Source: Polyangia bacterium (GTDB lineage Bacteria; Myxococcota_A; Polyangia; Polyangiales; Polyangiaceae). Taken from it: a stretch of DNA of 38,782 bases. Position numbers and translations under genes: made by a program. Under the pieces are notes generated by a model, which was not told the origin of the DNA, ran no database searches, and was given only the letters and a program-made list of their open reading frames with translations. Each line of letters starts with the position of its first letter. Within the stretch, counting starts at the first letter, position 1. Location of the stretch: contig JAUHZF010000038.1 in NCBI GenBank assembly GCA_030426145.1, positions 1 to 38,782 of the forward strand, in the 5' to 3' direction. Shown one piece after another: positions 7,382 to 14,588 of this stretch.

Positions 7382-9012
7382 TTCTGGCCCTCCACGTGGC
7401 GGAAGGAGGTGCTGAGCGCGATGGCCACCATCAAGTCGCGATAGGTGCCCCTCGAGGCGAGGAAGCGCTCGGTCACCTCGTCATCGGTGCATTGGTCGCT
7501 TGGGCGTTCGTTGGGGTGCAGCGGCCGGCCCAAGGCGAACTGGGTCGATTTGCGGCCCATGCATGCCCGCACGCGATCGCTGCTCGCCAACAGGTCGCCG
7601 AGCTCGGCGATGCTCGCGAAGTCGACCTGGCCGTGCTCGAGCACCACCGTGCCGTCTTGGGCGAGGGCGTTGCCGAAGCGATCCTCGGTGGTGTGTCGGC
7701 CCGTCGCGTCGAACCGTTCGATGCCCCAAGCCACCGGCTCGATTTGCACATGGCAGCCACCGCAGGCGGGATTGTCGACCCGCTCTTCGCTGAGCTGGCG
7801 CTGCGGCGTCTCTTCGGTGATCTCGGGAGGCGTCGTGTCGACCCCAGGAGGCGGGTCCGCGAGATGACCGCAGAGGATGTTCTCGAGAATGTAGAGACCA
7901 CGCCCCACCATCGAGGAGGTGTTTCCGCCGAGGGTCGTCACCGCCCCTTGCGTCAGCAGTCCGCCGCGCTCGGGCAAGTCGGTGAGCGCCACACGACCAT
8001 CGTCGCCCACGCCCTCGAAGCCGTAGTGGGTCGCGAGCTCCGGCGTCACGAAGGTGAGCTGAGCATTGAACAGTTCGGCCAGGGGTCGGTTCTCGTCCAG
8101 CGCGAGATGGGTGAAAAACGCCACAGTCTCCGCCTTCATGTCGACACCCAGAGACGGATCCCAGTCGGGGAAGAGGGCGGCGTCGCGTTGCAGGTTGTCG
8201 AGCCGGTGGAGGTCGAGCCAGTCGACCAGAAACCGCTGGGCGTTCGCGCGCGCCCGCGGGTCGTTCAGCATTCGGTCGACCTGTGCCTCGATGGCGGCGT
8301 CGTCGTGCAGTTGGTCCGCGGCGGCCAGAAGCGGCTCGTCGGGGGGCGCGCCCCAGAGAAAGTAGCTGAGGCGCGAAGCGACCTCGAAGCCGTCGAGCGC
8401 CACGCTCCCCTCGCCGCGCTCCTTCTCGATGCGGTAGAGAAAGCGCGGCGACTGCAGGAGCGCTTCGAGCACGAGGCCCACGGCGACGGAGAATTCGTCC
8501 CCCTCGGTCCGCACGTCTTCGAAGAGGGGCAGCAGCGCGTCGACCTCCTCTGCGTCGGGCGGATGGCGAAAGAGCGCGGTGGCGAGGCTGGTGGTGACCC
8601 GGCGCTCGCAATCGGCGGTGAAGGTGTCGCAGCCGCCATGGGTCTGGGCGAGGGCGGCGAGGTTCACTTCGCTCGCCACCACCTCCGCGAGGGCGGCGTA
8701 GGACTCGACGTGGTCGAGGGTGACGATGAGGGCGTTGGCGGTGTTGCTGAAGCCGTCGGCCCGCAGGTCGGTCGGCAAGGCGGCCGCGGCTCGATCACGG
8801 ATGTCGACGCCGAGCACCGCGTCGATCGTGGCCGCGTACGCGTCGAGCGTGAGGCGCCGCACGAAGGGCGCGTCGTCGCCGCAGAGGCCTTGGTTTGCGG
8901 TGTCGACCGGCGCCGGGCCGCCGATGTCGCCCACGCAGGCAGAGCCCGCGATTGCGACCGCCGCGACCAGCGCGGACCAGCGCCGGATGGGTCGTGTCCT
9001 CGCCTTCGACAT
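7378..9012 (-). CDS. DUF1592/DUF1588 family exported protein with cytochrome c-type CxxCH motif
   Basis: 544 residues from ATG 9012 (an ATG at 9033 adds seven residues with no signal-like character). The N-terminus is a signal peptide ending at Cys after AVAIAGSA, so probably a lipoprotein. The order of segments matches the family: DUF1587-like/DUF1595 (YAATIDAVLGVD, FSNTANAL), DUF1592 (LLQSPRFLYRIE, ASRLSYFLWGAPPDEPLLAA, RFLVDWLDLHRL), DUF1588 (TLGGNTSSMVGRGLYILENI, with CGGCH at about 417-421 then WGIERFDATG), and DUF1585 at the end. The CGGCH motif could bind one heme c. Translationally coupled to the DUF1552 gene. These pairs are abundant in myxobacteria, with a suspected role in redox or polymer degradation at the cell surface; this is not proven. 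Confidence 0.9.
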   Translation of the reverse strand: MSKARTRPIRRWSALVAAVAIAGSACVGDIGGPAPVDTANQGLCGDDAPFVRRLTLDAYAATIDAVLGVDIRDRAAAALPTDLRADGFSNTANALIVTLDHVESYAALAEVVASEVNLAALAQTHGGCDTFTADCERRVTTSLATALFRHPPDAEEVDALLPLFEDVRTEGDEFSVAVGLVLEALLQSPRFLYRIEKERGEGSVALDGFEVASRLSYFLWGAPPDEPLLAAADQLHDDAAIEAQVDRMLNDPRARANAQRFLVDWLDLHRLDNLQRDAALFPDWDPSLGVDMKAETVAFFTHLALDENRPLAELFNAQLTFVTPELATHYGFEGVGDDGRVALTDLPERGGLLTQGAVTTLGGNTSSMVGRGLYILENILCGHLADPPPGVDTTPPEITEETPQRQLSEERVDNPACGGCHVQIEPVAWGIERFDATGRHTTEDRFGNALAQDGTVVLEHGQVDFASIAELGDLLASSDRVRACMGRKSTQFALGRPLHPNERPSDQCTDDEVTERFLASRGTYRDLMVAIALSTSFRHVEGQK

Positions 9013-9199
9013 GAGTGGTGACTGACCAAGCAAAGAGCGTGCTCAGGCTACCTGAATGCCTTCGCCGACCCGTGGCGTCCGCGGCGACACGACTTGTGCA
9101 CTCAGGGTGTGAGCCCTTCGCGATCCCCGCGGACCGTGGGGTGCCCAGGCGCGCGCTGAGGTGCGGTGCGCGGCTTCACGGTGTCGTATGATGTCGTCC

Positions 9200-10015
9200 A
9201 TGCGTTGGCGCCTGGCCACCCTGTCGATGCTCGCCGCTTGCGGGGGTGATCCCGTGAGCCCGTCGAGTGGCGCAGGAGGTAGCGGCTCAGTGAGCTCGAC
9301 CCATTCGTCCGGTACGGGAGCCACACCGGCGGGTGCGACCCTGGTGGGTGTCGTGCGCGACGATACCGGGGCGCCGCTGGCCGACGCCTTCCTCGGTCTG
9401 TGCGCCGACGCCTGTTGGGCCAGCGCTTCCGCCGCGGACGGCAGCTTCGCCTACGAGAACGTGCCCGCTGGCGACTACCACCTCGACGTGCGGGTCGACG
9501 GCACCCCGGGCAACGCCGACGTGCAGCCCACGACGGGCACGATCAGCATCGCGATGTCGCTTGCCGTCGACGAGATGCTCGAGCTCCCGCCGCTCTTCGT
9601 GCCCGATCCGGGGACCGCCACCCTCCTCTCGGCGGGAAACCAAGACGTCACACTTGGCGAGCTCACCCTCACCATCGATCCCTCTTCGTGGGCGCTTCCC
9701 TTTGGCGTCGACGCCCCCTACGTCGCCGCGGTTCGCGTGCCCGAGATGCAGTGGCCACCGAACCCCATCGACGGGGCGGAAGTGGTGGCGCGATGGGCAC
9801 TCAATCCCTACGGCACGCTCAGCGACACGCCCATGCCGCTCTCGATCACCAACGACTTCGGCCTCGCGCCCGACGCGACCGTCGGCGTCTACACCCTCAA
9901 CCCGAGCACCGGGTTGCTCGAGCACGAGGCCACCGCGACCGTCCGTGCCGACGGCACCATCATCGAAGCGCCAGCCGGGATCACCCGCGTGACGTGGGTC
10001 GTGCTCGCCCGGTGA
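9200..10015 (+). CDS. Lipoprotein with carboxypeptidase-regulatory-like beta domain
   Basis: 271 residues from ATG 9200; in-frame ATGs at 9188 and 9191 would give a longer n-region and cannot be excluded. The lipobox LAAC follows a short hydrophobic segment. A Gly/Ser linker (GAGGSGSVSST) leads to a transthyretin-like/carboxypeptidase regulatory domain at about residues 47-95 (VGVVRDDTGAPLADAFLGLC, GSFAYENVPAGDYHLDVRV). The remaining beta-rich half contains ADATVGVYTLNPST-type strands near the C-terminus. Secreted or outer-membrane location is inferred. It is divergent from the DUF1592 operon across about 190 bp and converges on the DUF1223 gene. A TATGAT hexamer at 9187-9192 resembles a -10 box but no clear -35 partner was seen. 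Confidence 0.75.
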   Translation: MRWRLATLSMLAACGGDPVSPSSGAGGSGSVSSTHSSGTGATPAGATLVGVVRDDTGAPLADAFLGLCADACWASASAADGSFAYENVPAGDYHLDVRVDGTPGNADVQPTTGTISIAMSLAVDEMLELPPLFVPDPGTATLLSAGNQDVTLGELTLTIDPSSWALPFGVDAPYVAAVRVPEMQWPPNPIDGAEVVARWALNPYGTLSDTPMPLSITNDFGLAPDATVGVYTLNPSTGLLEHEATATVRADGTIIEAPAGITRVTWVVLAR

Positions 10016-10025
10016 GCCGGAGCGA

Positions 10026-10865
10026 TCACTCCGACGGGAGGGCGGGCAGCATGCCCGCGCCATAGACCGTGAGCAGGTCCTGGCTCTGTACCCAGGCCAC
10101 GACCTGCGCGTTGTCGAGAACGACGCCTTCGGGAACGTGCACCGAGAGGAGGCCACGCTTCACGGGCTCGAAGGCGTAGTGGACGCGGACCACGTTCTCG
10201 TGGGCGAGGGTGGCACCCGCGTTCTCACCCGCTGTGGGCTCGCTCACCATGCCGCTCTCGACCAAGGCGAAGTTGAGCACGCTGCCGGGCGGGGCCCCCT
10301 CGACCCGGAAGGCGACGGGGAGCGGGTCGGACACGTGCGGGTCGTGCCACATGGTGATGGCGACGGGGATGTCTTGCGTGAGGGCGGCGTCGATCGACGA
10401 CGCGCTGAGCGCCACGCTCGGGGGCTGCTGGGTGAGCGTGTTCACCCGCAGGTCGGGTGTGAAGATGGTCGTGGCCCCGAAGGCGCTGGCGTAGCTGCGC
10501 TGCCGGTTCGCGTAGTCCTCCGAGCCGTAGACGTCGGGCCAGCCGAGGTAGTCCCAGTAGTCGACGTGCCACGCGAGGAAGAAGACGCGCTGCCCCATGT
10601 AGTTGGCCTCGAGCTCGGCGAAGCGATCTTCGACCGGGGGGCAGCTGCTGCACCCCTCCGATGTGAAAAGCTCGACCAACGCGAAGGGAGCCGCCGGCTC
10701 GCTCGCGGGCTCAGCCGAGGTGGAGCCCCCGGCACCGCTGCCCACCGTTGCGCTGAGGGATCCTCCGCCGGTGCCGTCGTTCGAGGAAGCCGGCGTGCAG
10801 CCGATGGCCGCCGCCATGAGGGCCACCCCGAGGAAACCACGGCGTGATCGAGCGAAACCAGCCAT
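10026..10865 (-). CDS. DUF1223 family lipoprotein, thioredoxin-like CxxC
   Basis: 279 residues. A basic n-region (MAGFARSRRGF) and hydrophobic stretch end in the lipobox AIGC; a Gly/Ser/Thr linker follows. The folded part begins at about residue 60 with FALVELFTSEGCSSCPP, the DUF1223 signature, where Cys72 and Cys75 form a thioredoxin-like pair. Further family motifs are FFLAWHVDYWDYLGWPD, YANRQRSYA and the TPDLRVN segment. DUF1223 proteins are exported and of unknown activity; the CxxC suggests redox or thiol chemistry. It is monocistronic as far as can be seen, divergent from the SUKH-like gene across 109 bp. A short hairpin (CGGAG/CTCCG, 10018-10033) spans its stop and that of the convergent lipoprotein gene. 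Confidence 0.9.
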   Translation of the reverse strand: MAGFARSRRGFLGVALMAAAIGCTPASSNDGTGGGSLSATVGSGAGGSTSAEPASEPAAPFALVELFTSEGCSSCPPVEDRFAELEANYMGQRVFFLAWHVDYWDYLGWPDVYGSEDYANRQRSYASAFGATTIFTPDLRVNTLTQQPPSVALSASSIDAALTQDIPVAITMWHDPHVSDPLPVAFRVEGAPPGSVLNFALVESGMVSEPTAGENAGATLAHENVVRVHYAFEPVKRGLLSVHVPEGVVLDNAQVVAWVQSQDLLTVYGAGMLPALPSE

Positions 10866-10974
10866 CCGAAGAAGCTAACATGGGTCCTGCGCACCGACGG
10901 CGCGCGGCGCCCCTGTGAAGGAGATTCGCGAAAGCCAATCGACGGATTCGACAAGCGGTGTTAGGTGAGGCCCC

Positions 10975-11622
10975 GTGTCCGATCGCGAGAACCGGCAAAC
11001 TGAGCTAGATGCGGCCCAAAAGCGCTTGGGGGTGCAGTTTCCCCCCAAGTTTACGGAGGCTTTCGTCGCTGGCACCGATCTGCCCAACAGCTCGCCGAGC
11101 TCCCTCTGGGAGAAGGTGGAGCTGCTGCAGTGGCCGAGCGAAGACGAGAACGATGAGCCGCCCGCGGGCGTTGGGTTCCCCGAAGAGGGTGATCCCGACT
11201 TCTTCTGCCTCATCCAGAAGGCCGACGGCGCGCTGTCGGAGGTGCTGCACTACTGGACCCACGACAAGCAGGTCTACGAGCCGGTCCTTCCGCATCTGGG
11301 CGCCGAGAAGGGCTCGATGACCCGCGACGAGGTCAAGAAGCTGAGTCCACTCTACGCCCCCCCTCCGATGCCGGAAGACATCCAGTGGGAGGCGATCCTC
11401 GTCGACGTGCTGCTCGAGCAGGAGCTCATCGAGTTTCGGCCCATCAACCGTCCCTACGTCACGCGGCTGCTCGGCAACGCCCGCCCCAGCTCCTTCGACG
11501 AGGCTGCGCTCAAGAAGAGCGCGAGGGCGGTGGTCGAGCTGCTCGAGGACGCCGACATCATCGAAGACTTCTTCTTCGGCGACGACGAGCTCTACGAGAT
11601 CTTGCAGGCGATGGTGAGCTGA
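10975..11622 (+). CDS. SUKH/SMI1-KNR4-like cytoplasmic protein
   Basis: 215 residues, GTG start at 10975 with AGGTGAGG just upstream. The N-terminal segment LDAAQKRLGVQFPPKFTEAF matches the opening of SMI1/KNR4 (SUKH) domains, which use a similar helix and LP-x-x-aromatic turn; residues about 60-120 contain strands such as DFFCLIQKADG and LHYWTHDKQVYEPV. The C-terminal third is predicted helical and acidic (ALKKSARAVVELLEDADIIE). SUKH proteins are often immunity proteins against contact-dependent toxins, but no toxin gene is adjacent, so that role is speculative. No signal peptide or membrane segment. Confidence 0.55.
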   Translation: MSDRENRQTELDAAQKRLGVQFPPKFTEAFVAGTDLPNSSPSSLWEKVELLQWPSEDENDEPPAGVGFPEEGDPDFFCLIQKADGALSEVLHYWTHDKQVYEPVLPHLGAEKGSMTRDEVKKLSPLYAPPPMPEDIQWEAILVDVLLEQELIEFRPINRPYVTRLLGNARPSSFDEAALKKSARAVVELLEDADIIEDFFFGDDELYEILQAMVS

Positions 11623-11626
11623 CCGC

Positions 11627-12280
11627 TCAGCGCGCCGATTCACCCCGCAGAAGTGCCGCGAGCGCGCCGGCGAAGTCGTCCTCGAAACGACAACACAGCG
11701 GCGCGTAGTGAGGGTCGTCGAGCACCACCTCGAGGGCCGCGGGCGGATGCGCCATGGGCCATAGGCCCGCGATGAGGCCGTTGAGGTAACGTATGAGAGC
11801 GGGGGCGCGCTCCGGCGCCAGCCCCGGTACCGCCGCATGGAGGGCGTTTCCGATGCGAATGCTCACTTCGAGGACTTGCTCCTTGAAGTCGCGGAGCACG
11901 TCGGTCGACAGATTGTGCTCCAGCACGTTGGCCACCACGCTCACCAAAGAGCAGAGCCGCGGCCGATCGGCGAGCACCCGCGTCACCACCCGGGCCACGG
12001 CGTCGATGTCACTGGTGCCGGCGAGCGGGGCAAGGGCCTTCTCGGTGGCCGTGACCATGTCGACGAGATCATCGAGCAAGAGTTCGAGGAGGATCTCCTC
12101 GCGACTCTCGAAATACCTGTAAACATTCGACTTTGCCACACCGGCGGTGCGGGCGATGGCACTCAGGGTGACGGCGTCGAGACCTCCGTCGAGCAGCTCG
12201 ATCGCCGCCGCGAGGAGCTCACGACGCCGCTGCTCCTTCTGGGCCGGACGCCGGGCTCGCTGAAACTCGAGTTCGGTCAT
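11627..12280 (-). CDS. TetR/AcrR family transcriptional repressor
   Basis: 217 residues. An N-terminal helix-turn-helix (about 15-62) shows the TetR signature: RRELLAAAIELLDGG, VTLSAIARTAGVAKSNVYRY, FESREEILLELLL. The C-terminal helical domain (about 70-210) resembles the TetR_C group found with tetracenomycin/YsiA-like regulators, including DVLRDFKEQVLE and a Trp-containing helix (LNGLIAGLWPMAHPP). The ligand is unknown. A perfect GAGAAC-N3-GTTCTC palindrome abuts the start codon and two related sites lie in front of the divergent epimerase gene, so autoregulation and repression of that gene are both likely. Because the target gene is broken, the regulator may now have only itself or distant targets. 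Confidence 0.93.
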   Translation of the reverse strand: MTELEFQRARRPAQKEQRRRELLAAAIELLDGGLDAVTLSAIARTAGVAKSNVYRYFESREEILLELLLDDLVDMVTATEKALAPLAGTSDIDAVARVVTRVLADRPRLCSLVSVVANVLEHNLSTDVLRDFKEQVLEVSIRIGNALHAAVPGLAPERAPALIRYLNGLIAGLWPMAHPPAALEVVLDDPHYAPLCCRFEDDFAGALAALLRGESAR

Positions 12281-12295
12281 GAGAACACTGTTCTC
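12281..12295. promoter_or_regulatory. Operator O1, probable TetR-family binding site
   Basis: GAGAACACTGTTCTC is a perfect 6-3-6 palindrome directly before the repressor's ATG (12280), where it would overlap the ribosome-binding region. The same core occurs at O2, so this is most simply the autoregulatory site of the adjacent TetR protein. The nearest minus-strand -35-like hexamer is TTGACG at 12321-12316. Confidence 0.75.
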
Positions 12296-12349
12296 TTTTC
12301 ACGAGTGAATGATTTCGTCAACCCAAAGCATATTTGTCTCGAAGCGAGG

Positions 12350-12378
12350 TTGACTAGAGAACGACGTTCTCTTAACTA
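12350..12378 (+). promoter_or_regulatory. Promoter with operator O2 filling the -35/-10 spacer
   Basis: TTGACT (12350-12355) is a good -35 hexamer. The next 17 bases, AGAGAACGACGTTCTCT (12356-12372), form a perfect 7-3-7 palindrome, and a weak AT-rich -10 candidate (within TTAACTAAA) follows. An operator exactly filling the spacer is the classic layout for direct repression of the epimerase gene at 12407. Confidence 0.7.
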
Positions 12379-12393
12379 AAGACCACCGTTCTC
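12379..12393 (+). promoter_or_regulatory. Operator O3, imperfect third site
   Basis: AAGACC-ACC-GTTCTC keeps one perfect half-site and 4 of 6 bases in the other. It lies 8 bp after O2, between the -10 region and an AAGGA ribosome site, so a repressor bound here would block early transcription. Confidence 0.5.
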
Positions 12394-12406
12394 CTAAAGG
12401 AATCCC

Positions 12407-12897
12407 ATGCCCAAGACCGTCCTCGTCACCGGAGCCTCCGGCTTCATCGCCATGCACACCATCCTCGCGCTGCTCGACGCCGGGTGGTGCGCAAGCTCAT
12501 GAGCCGCGAGATGCCGGGTTGCCCCGACGTGGGTTGGGCCATCGTCGACGTGCGCGACGTCGCCCAGGCGCACGTGGCCGCGCTCGAGAACGAAGCTGCC
12601 GACGGTCAGCGCTTCATCGTCGCTATCGAGCACGCGTCCATGTCCGACATCGCGCACATCCTTCAGCGAAACTTCGGCCCCGAAGGCTACCGCATCCCTA
12701 CGCGGCGTCTCCCGAGCTGGCTGCTCAAGACGGTGTCGCTCTTCGACAAGACGGCGCGCCTCGCCGTGCCCGAGCTCGGCCTACGTCAGGATGTGAAGAG
12801 CCGACGCGCCGAGGAGATCCTCGGCCTCGACTTTCGGAGCCGGGAGCAGATGGTGGTCGACATGGGTCGCAGCATGATCGAGTACGGCGTCGTTTGA
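12407..12897 (+). pseudogene. NAD-dependent epimerase/dehydratase (dihydroflavonol reductase-like), internally deleted and out of frame
   Basis: From ATG 12407 (AAGGA ribosome site at about 12397) the frame encodes a typical Rossmann start, VLVTGASGFIAMHTILALLD, then hits TGA about 30 codons later. The rest of the gene continues in another frame from about 12484: VVRKLMSREMPG, the conserved WAIVDVRDVAQAHVAALE, then the usual C-terminal segment ending at 12897. In intact relatives (about 330-345 residues) these two parts are separated by roughly 170 residues containing the catalytic Tyr-x3-Lys; they are missing here. The break is near 12480-12486. The product cannot be active. The upstream promoter and operators are well kept, so the deletion is probably recent, unless it is an assembly error. 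Confidence 0.8.
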
Positions 12898-12898
12898 C

Positions 12899-14020
12899 TC
12901 ACTCGCCCGGCGAAAAGACCACCGGGTACGCCACCGTTACGACCCCGTGCTCGGGAGGCGGGAAGGTCATCTCTCGGAAGCGCAGGGCGATGCAGGCCAA
13001 CGTCTCGGGAGGAAAGGCATCGCCCGTCGTCTCGACGTTCTCCACCTTGCCGTCGCGGCCGATGGTGAACCGCGTGACGGTCCGGCCCTCCAGCTTCGGA
13101 TCCTTCTGCCGCGCCGTCTCGTAGCAGAAGCGGAGCGGGGCAAAACTCGCGCGCACGACCCCCTGGATCACCTCGGGCGCGTATCGGCCGCTGACGTTGG
13201 TCGGGCGTTGGCGCATCGCGCGACGGCGCCGATCGCGCCAAGCGATCACGGTGGTGGGCTCGGCCGTGTCGGGCACAGCGTCGATCTCACGCACGCTGAA
13301 GGTGGCGCGCGGCTCCGGCAGGCCTGTTGCGAAGCGACCCGCGCTCAAGAGCTGCGGCGCGAAGGCGTCCGCGTGCGTGTTCGCGTCCACGAAGGCGACG
13401 AGCGTAGCGATGTCCCGCGCCTTCGACAGCTCACCGAGCGCCGACGCCAGGTCGTTTCGGCCAGCACGCGTGATCGCGCGCTCCTCCGTCGGGAGCTTGA
13501 TGCGGTAGCCATCTGCCGCCTCGACGAAGACGATGTAGCCCTTTCCGACCTCCTCACACTCGCCCTCCTCGCAGGGCGGCCCGGGGATCTGGGCCACGAA
13601 GGTGGCCTCTTGGCCCGCGTGCTCGAGGGTGACGAGCGGGTAGCCCGCATAGGCGGTGGTCTTGAAGACGGAGCGCAACGAGGCACCCGTGACCTCGGCG
13701 CTCAACACGAGCCGCGCCCTCCCGGGATGGGGCGTACCGGGGTGCGCCACCTTCCAGGCCTCTCGCCTAGCCTTCATCGCATCGAAGTAGGCCTCGACCA
13801 TCTCCACCTTCTTACCGAGGGGCAGGGCGTCGACCCGCTCGCCATCGACGGTGATCCCCGCCGACGAGAGCGTCACCCGTGGCTCGTGCTCATCCACCGG
13901 CACCGGTGCTGGCGCGGGCGGTGGCATAGCAGGAGGCGGCGGGGGCGAGGCGGGTGGAGGTGATGCAGGGGTGCAGCCAATGAGGGCCACGACCAAGCTC
14001 GGGACGAACCTGAGGCGCAT
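12899..14020 (-). CDS. Lipoprotein with ExbD-like region and AgmX/PglI C-terminal domain
   Basis: 373 residues. The signal peptide ends in the lipobox LIGC; a Pro/Ala-rich linker covers about residues 17-42. Residues about 46-135 resemble the periplasmic part of ExbD/TolR (ITVDGERVDALPLG, ARLVLSAEVTGASLRSVFKT, GYPLVTLEH). The last 100 residues are an AgmX/PglI (TonB-C-like) domain: GRYAPEVIQGVVRASFAPLR, CYETARQKDP, RFTIGRDGKVENV, paired cysteines (RFCYE and LACIALRF) and FPPPEHGVVTVAYPVVF. In myxobacteria such domains occur in gliding-motility and envelope proteins; having both parts on a lipid anchor, without ExbD's membrane helix, is uncommon. Its stop is one base beyond the stop of the epimerase remnant on the other strand. 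Confidence 0.85.
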   Translation of the reverse strand: MRLRFVPSLVVALIGCTPASPPPASPPPPPAMPPPAPAPVPVDEHEPRVTLSSAGITVDGERVDALPLGKKVEMVEAYFDAMKARREAWKVAHPGTPHPGRARLVLSAEVTGASLRSVFKTTAYAGYPLVTLEHAGQEATFVAQIPGPPCEEGECEEVGKGYIVFVEAADGYRIKLPTEERAITRAGRNDLASALGELSKARDIATLVAFVDANTHADAFAPQLLSAGRFATGLPEPRATFSVREIDAVPDTAEPTTVIAWRDRRRRAMRQRPTNVSGRYAPEVIQGVVRASFAPLRFCYETARQKDPKLEGRTVTRFTIGRDGKVENVETTGDAFPPETLACIALRFREMTFPPPEHGVVTVAYPVVFSPGE

Positions 14021-14063
14021 GTCGGTCGAAGTCTCTCGGCTTCGACGGGCAGCCGCAAGTCAC

Positions 14064-14588
14064 TCAACGTTGCGCGGACAGCTGCTGCCTCAGTACGTGT
14101 TCGACATCGTCGATGCCGCCGCCGAAGGGATTGCCGCGAACGAGGAGGATCTTGCCCCCGGGATGAACCAGCTCGAGGGCCGGAGACGACGAGGCCACCT
14201 GAAAGGCGCGCTTGAGCTCGACCTGCTCGAACGAAGCGAAGGCTTGCCCCGATGCGTCCGTCACCGCACGACGGTTCGGATCGAGGGCGCAGAGCACGGG
14301 CAGCGACGTGAGCGGGGCCGCCTCTCGGGTGCGCTTCCACCGGAGGATGGCCATGAGTCCCACCACACCGAGCCCCCCGAACAACATCGGGATCAGCCCC
14401 GCCCATCCCACGGTGAACAGAAGGGCGAAGCCGCCGAGGAGACCGATGCCGGCGTTGAGACCGGTGACGAAGATGGCGGTCGAGACCCAACCCGTCTTCC
14501 GGTCGACCACCCAAAGGGTGCCGCCCTGCTCGACGACGGCGATACCACTCGATTCGGCCACGACGTGAGGTGGGGTCGTCATCATCAT
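14064..14588 (-). CDS. Small inner-membrane protein of unknown function
   Basis: 174 residues from the first of three consecutive ATG codons (14588, 14585, 14582); the first gives an ATGA overlap with the upstream epimerase gene. A short beta segment (GIAVVEQGGTLWVVDRKTGW) is followed by two close hydrophobic helices at about residues 35-80 (STAIFVTGLNAGIGLLGGFA and GLIPMLFGGLGVVGLMAIL). The C-terminal half is soluble, with FASFEQVELKRAFQ and ALELVHPGGKILLVRGNPFG, reminiscent of PH-like or YcxB-type small domains. No family is recognised with confidence. Co-transcription with the epimerase gene is likely from the overlap. Confidence 0.65.
   Translation of the reverse strand: MMMTTPPHVVAESSGIAVVEQGGTLWVVDRKTGWVSTAIFVTGLNAGIGLLGGFALLFTVGWAGLIPMLFGGLGVVGLMAILRWKRTREAAPLTSLPVLCALDPNRRAVTDASGQAFASFEQVELKRAFQVASSSPALELVHPGGKILLVRGNPFGGGIDDVEHVLRQQLSAQR

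Noticed and set aside
7396-9021. 541-codon open frame opposite the DUF1592 gene
   Set aside because: Antisense shadow of a clear family member in GC-rich DNA; its translation is low-complexity and unlike any family.
10018-10033. Short hairpin CGGAG/CTCCG at the convergent ends of two lipoprotein genes as terminator
   Set aside because: Only 5 bp, no T-tract; complementary TGA stops and GC-rich ends make such pairs common.
12519-13124. 201-codon frame crossing from the epimerase remnant into the AgmX lipoprotein
   Set aside because: Arg-rich out-of-frame translation; the conserved epimerase segment is read in another frame.
13893-13990. Tandem Pro/Ala coding repeats suggestive of a DNA repeat array
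   Set aside because: It is the Pro/Ala linker of the lipoprotein, not an independent repeat or CRISPR.
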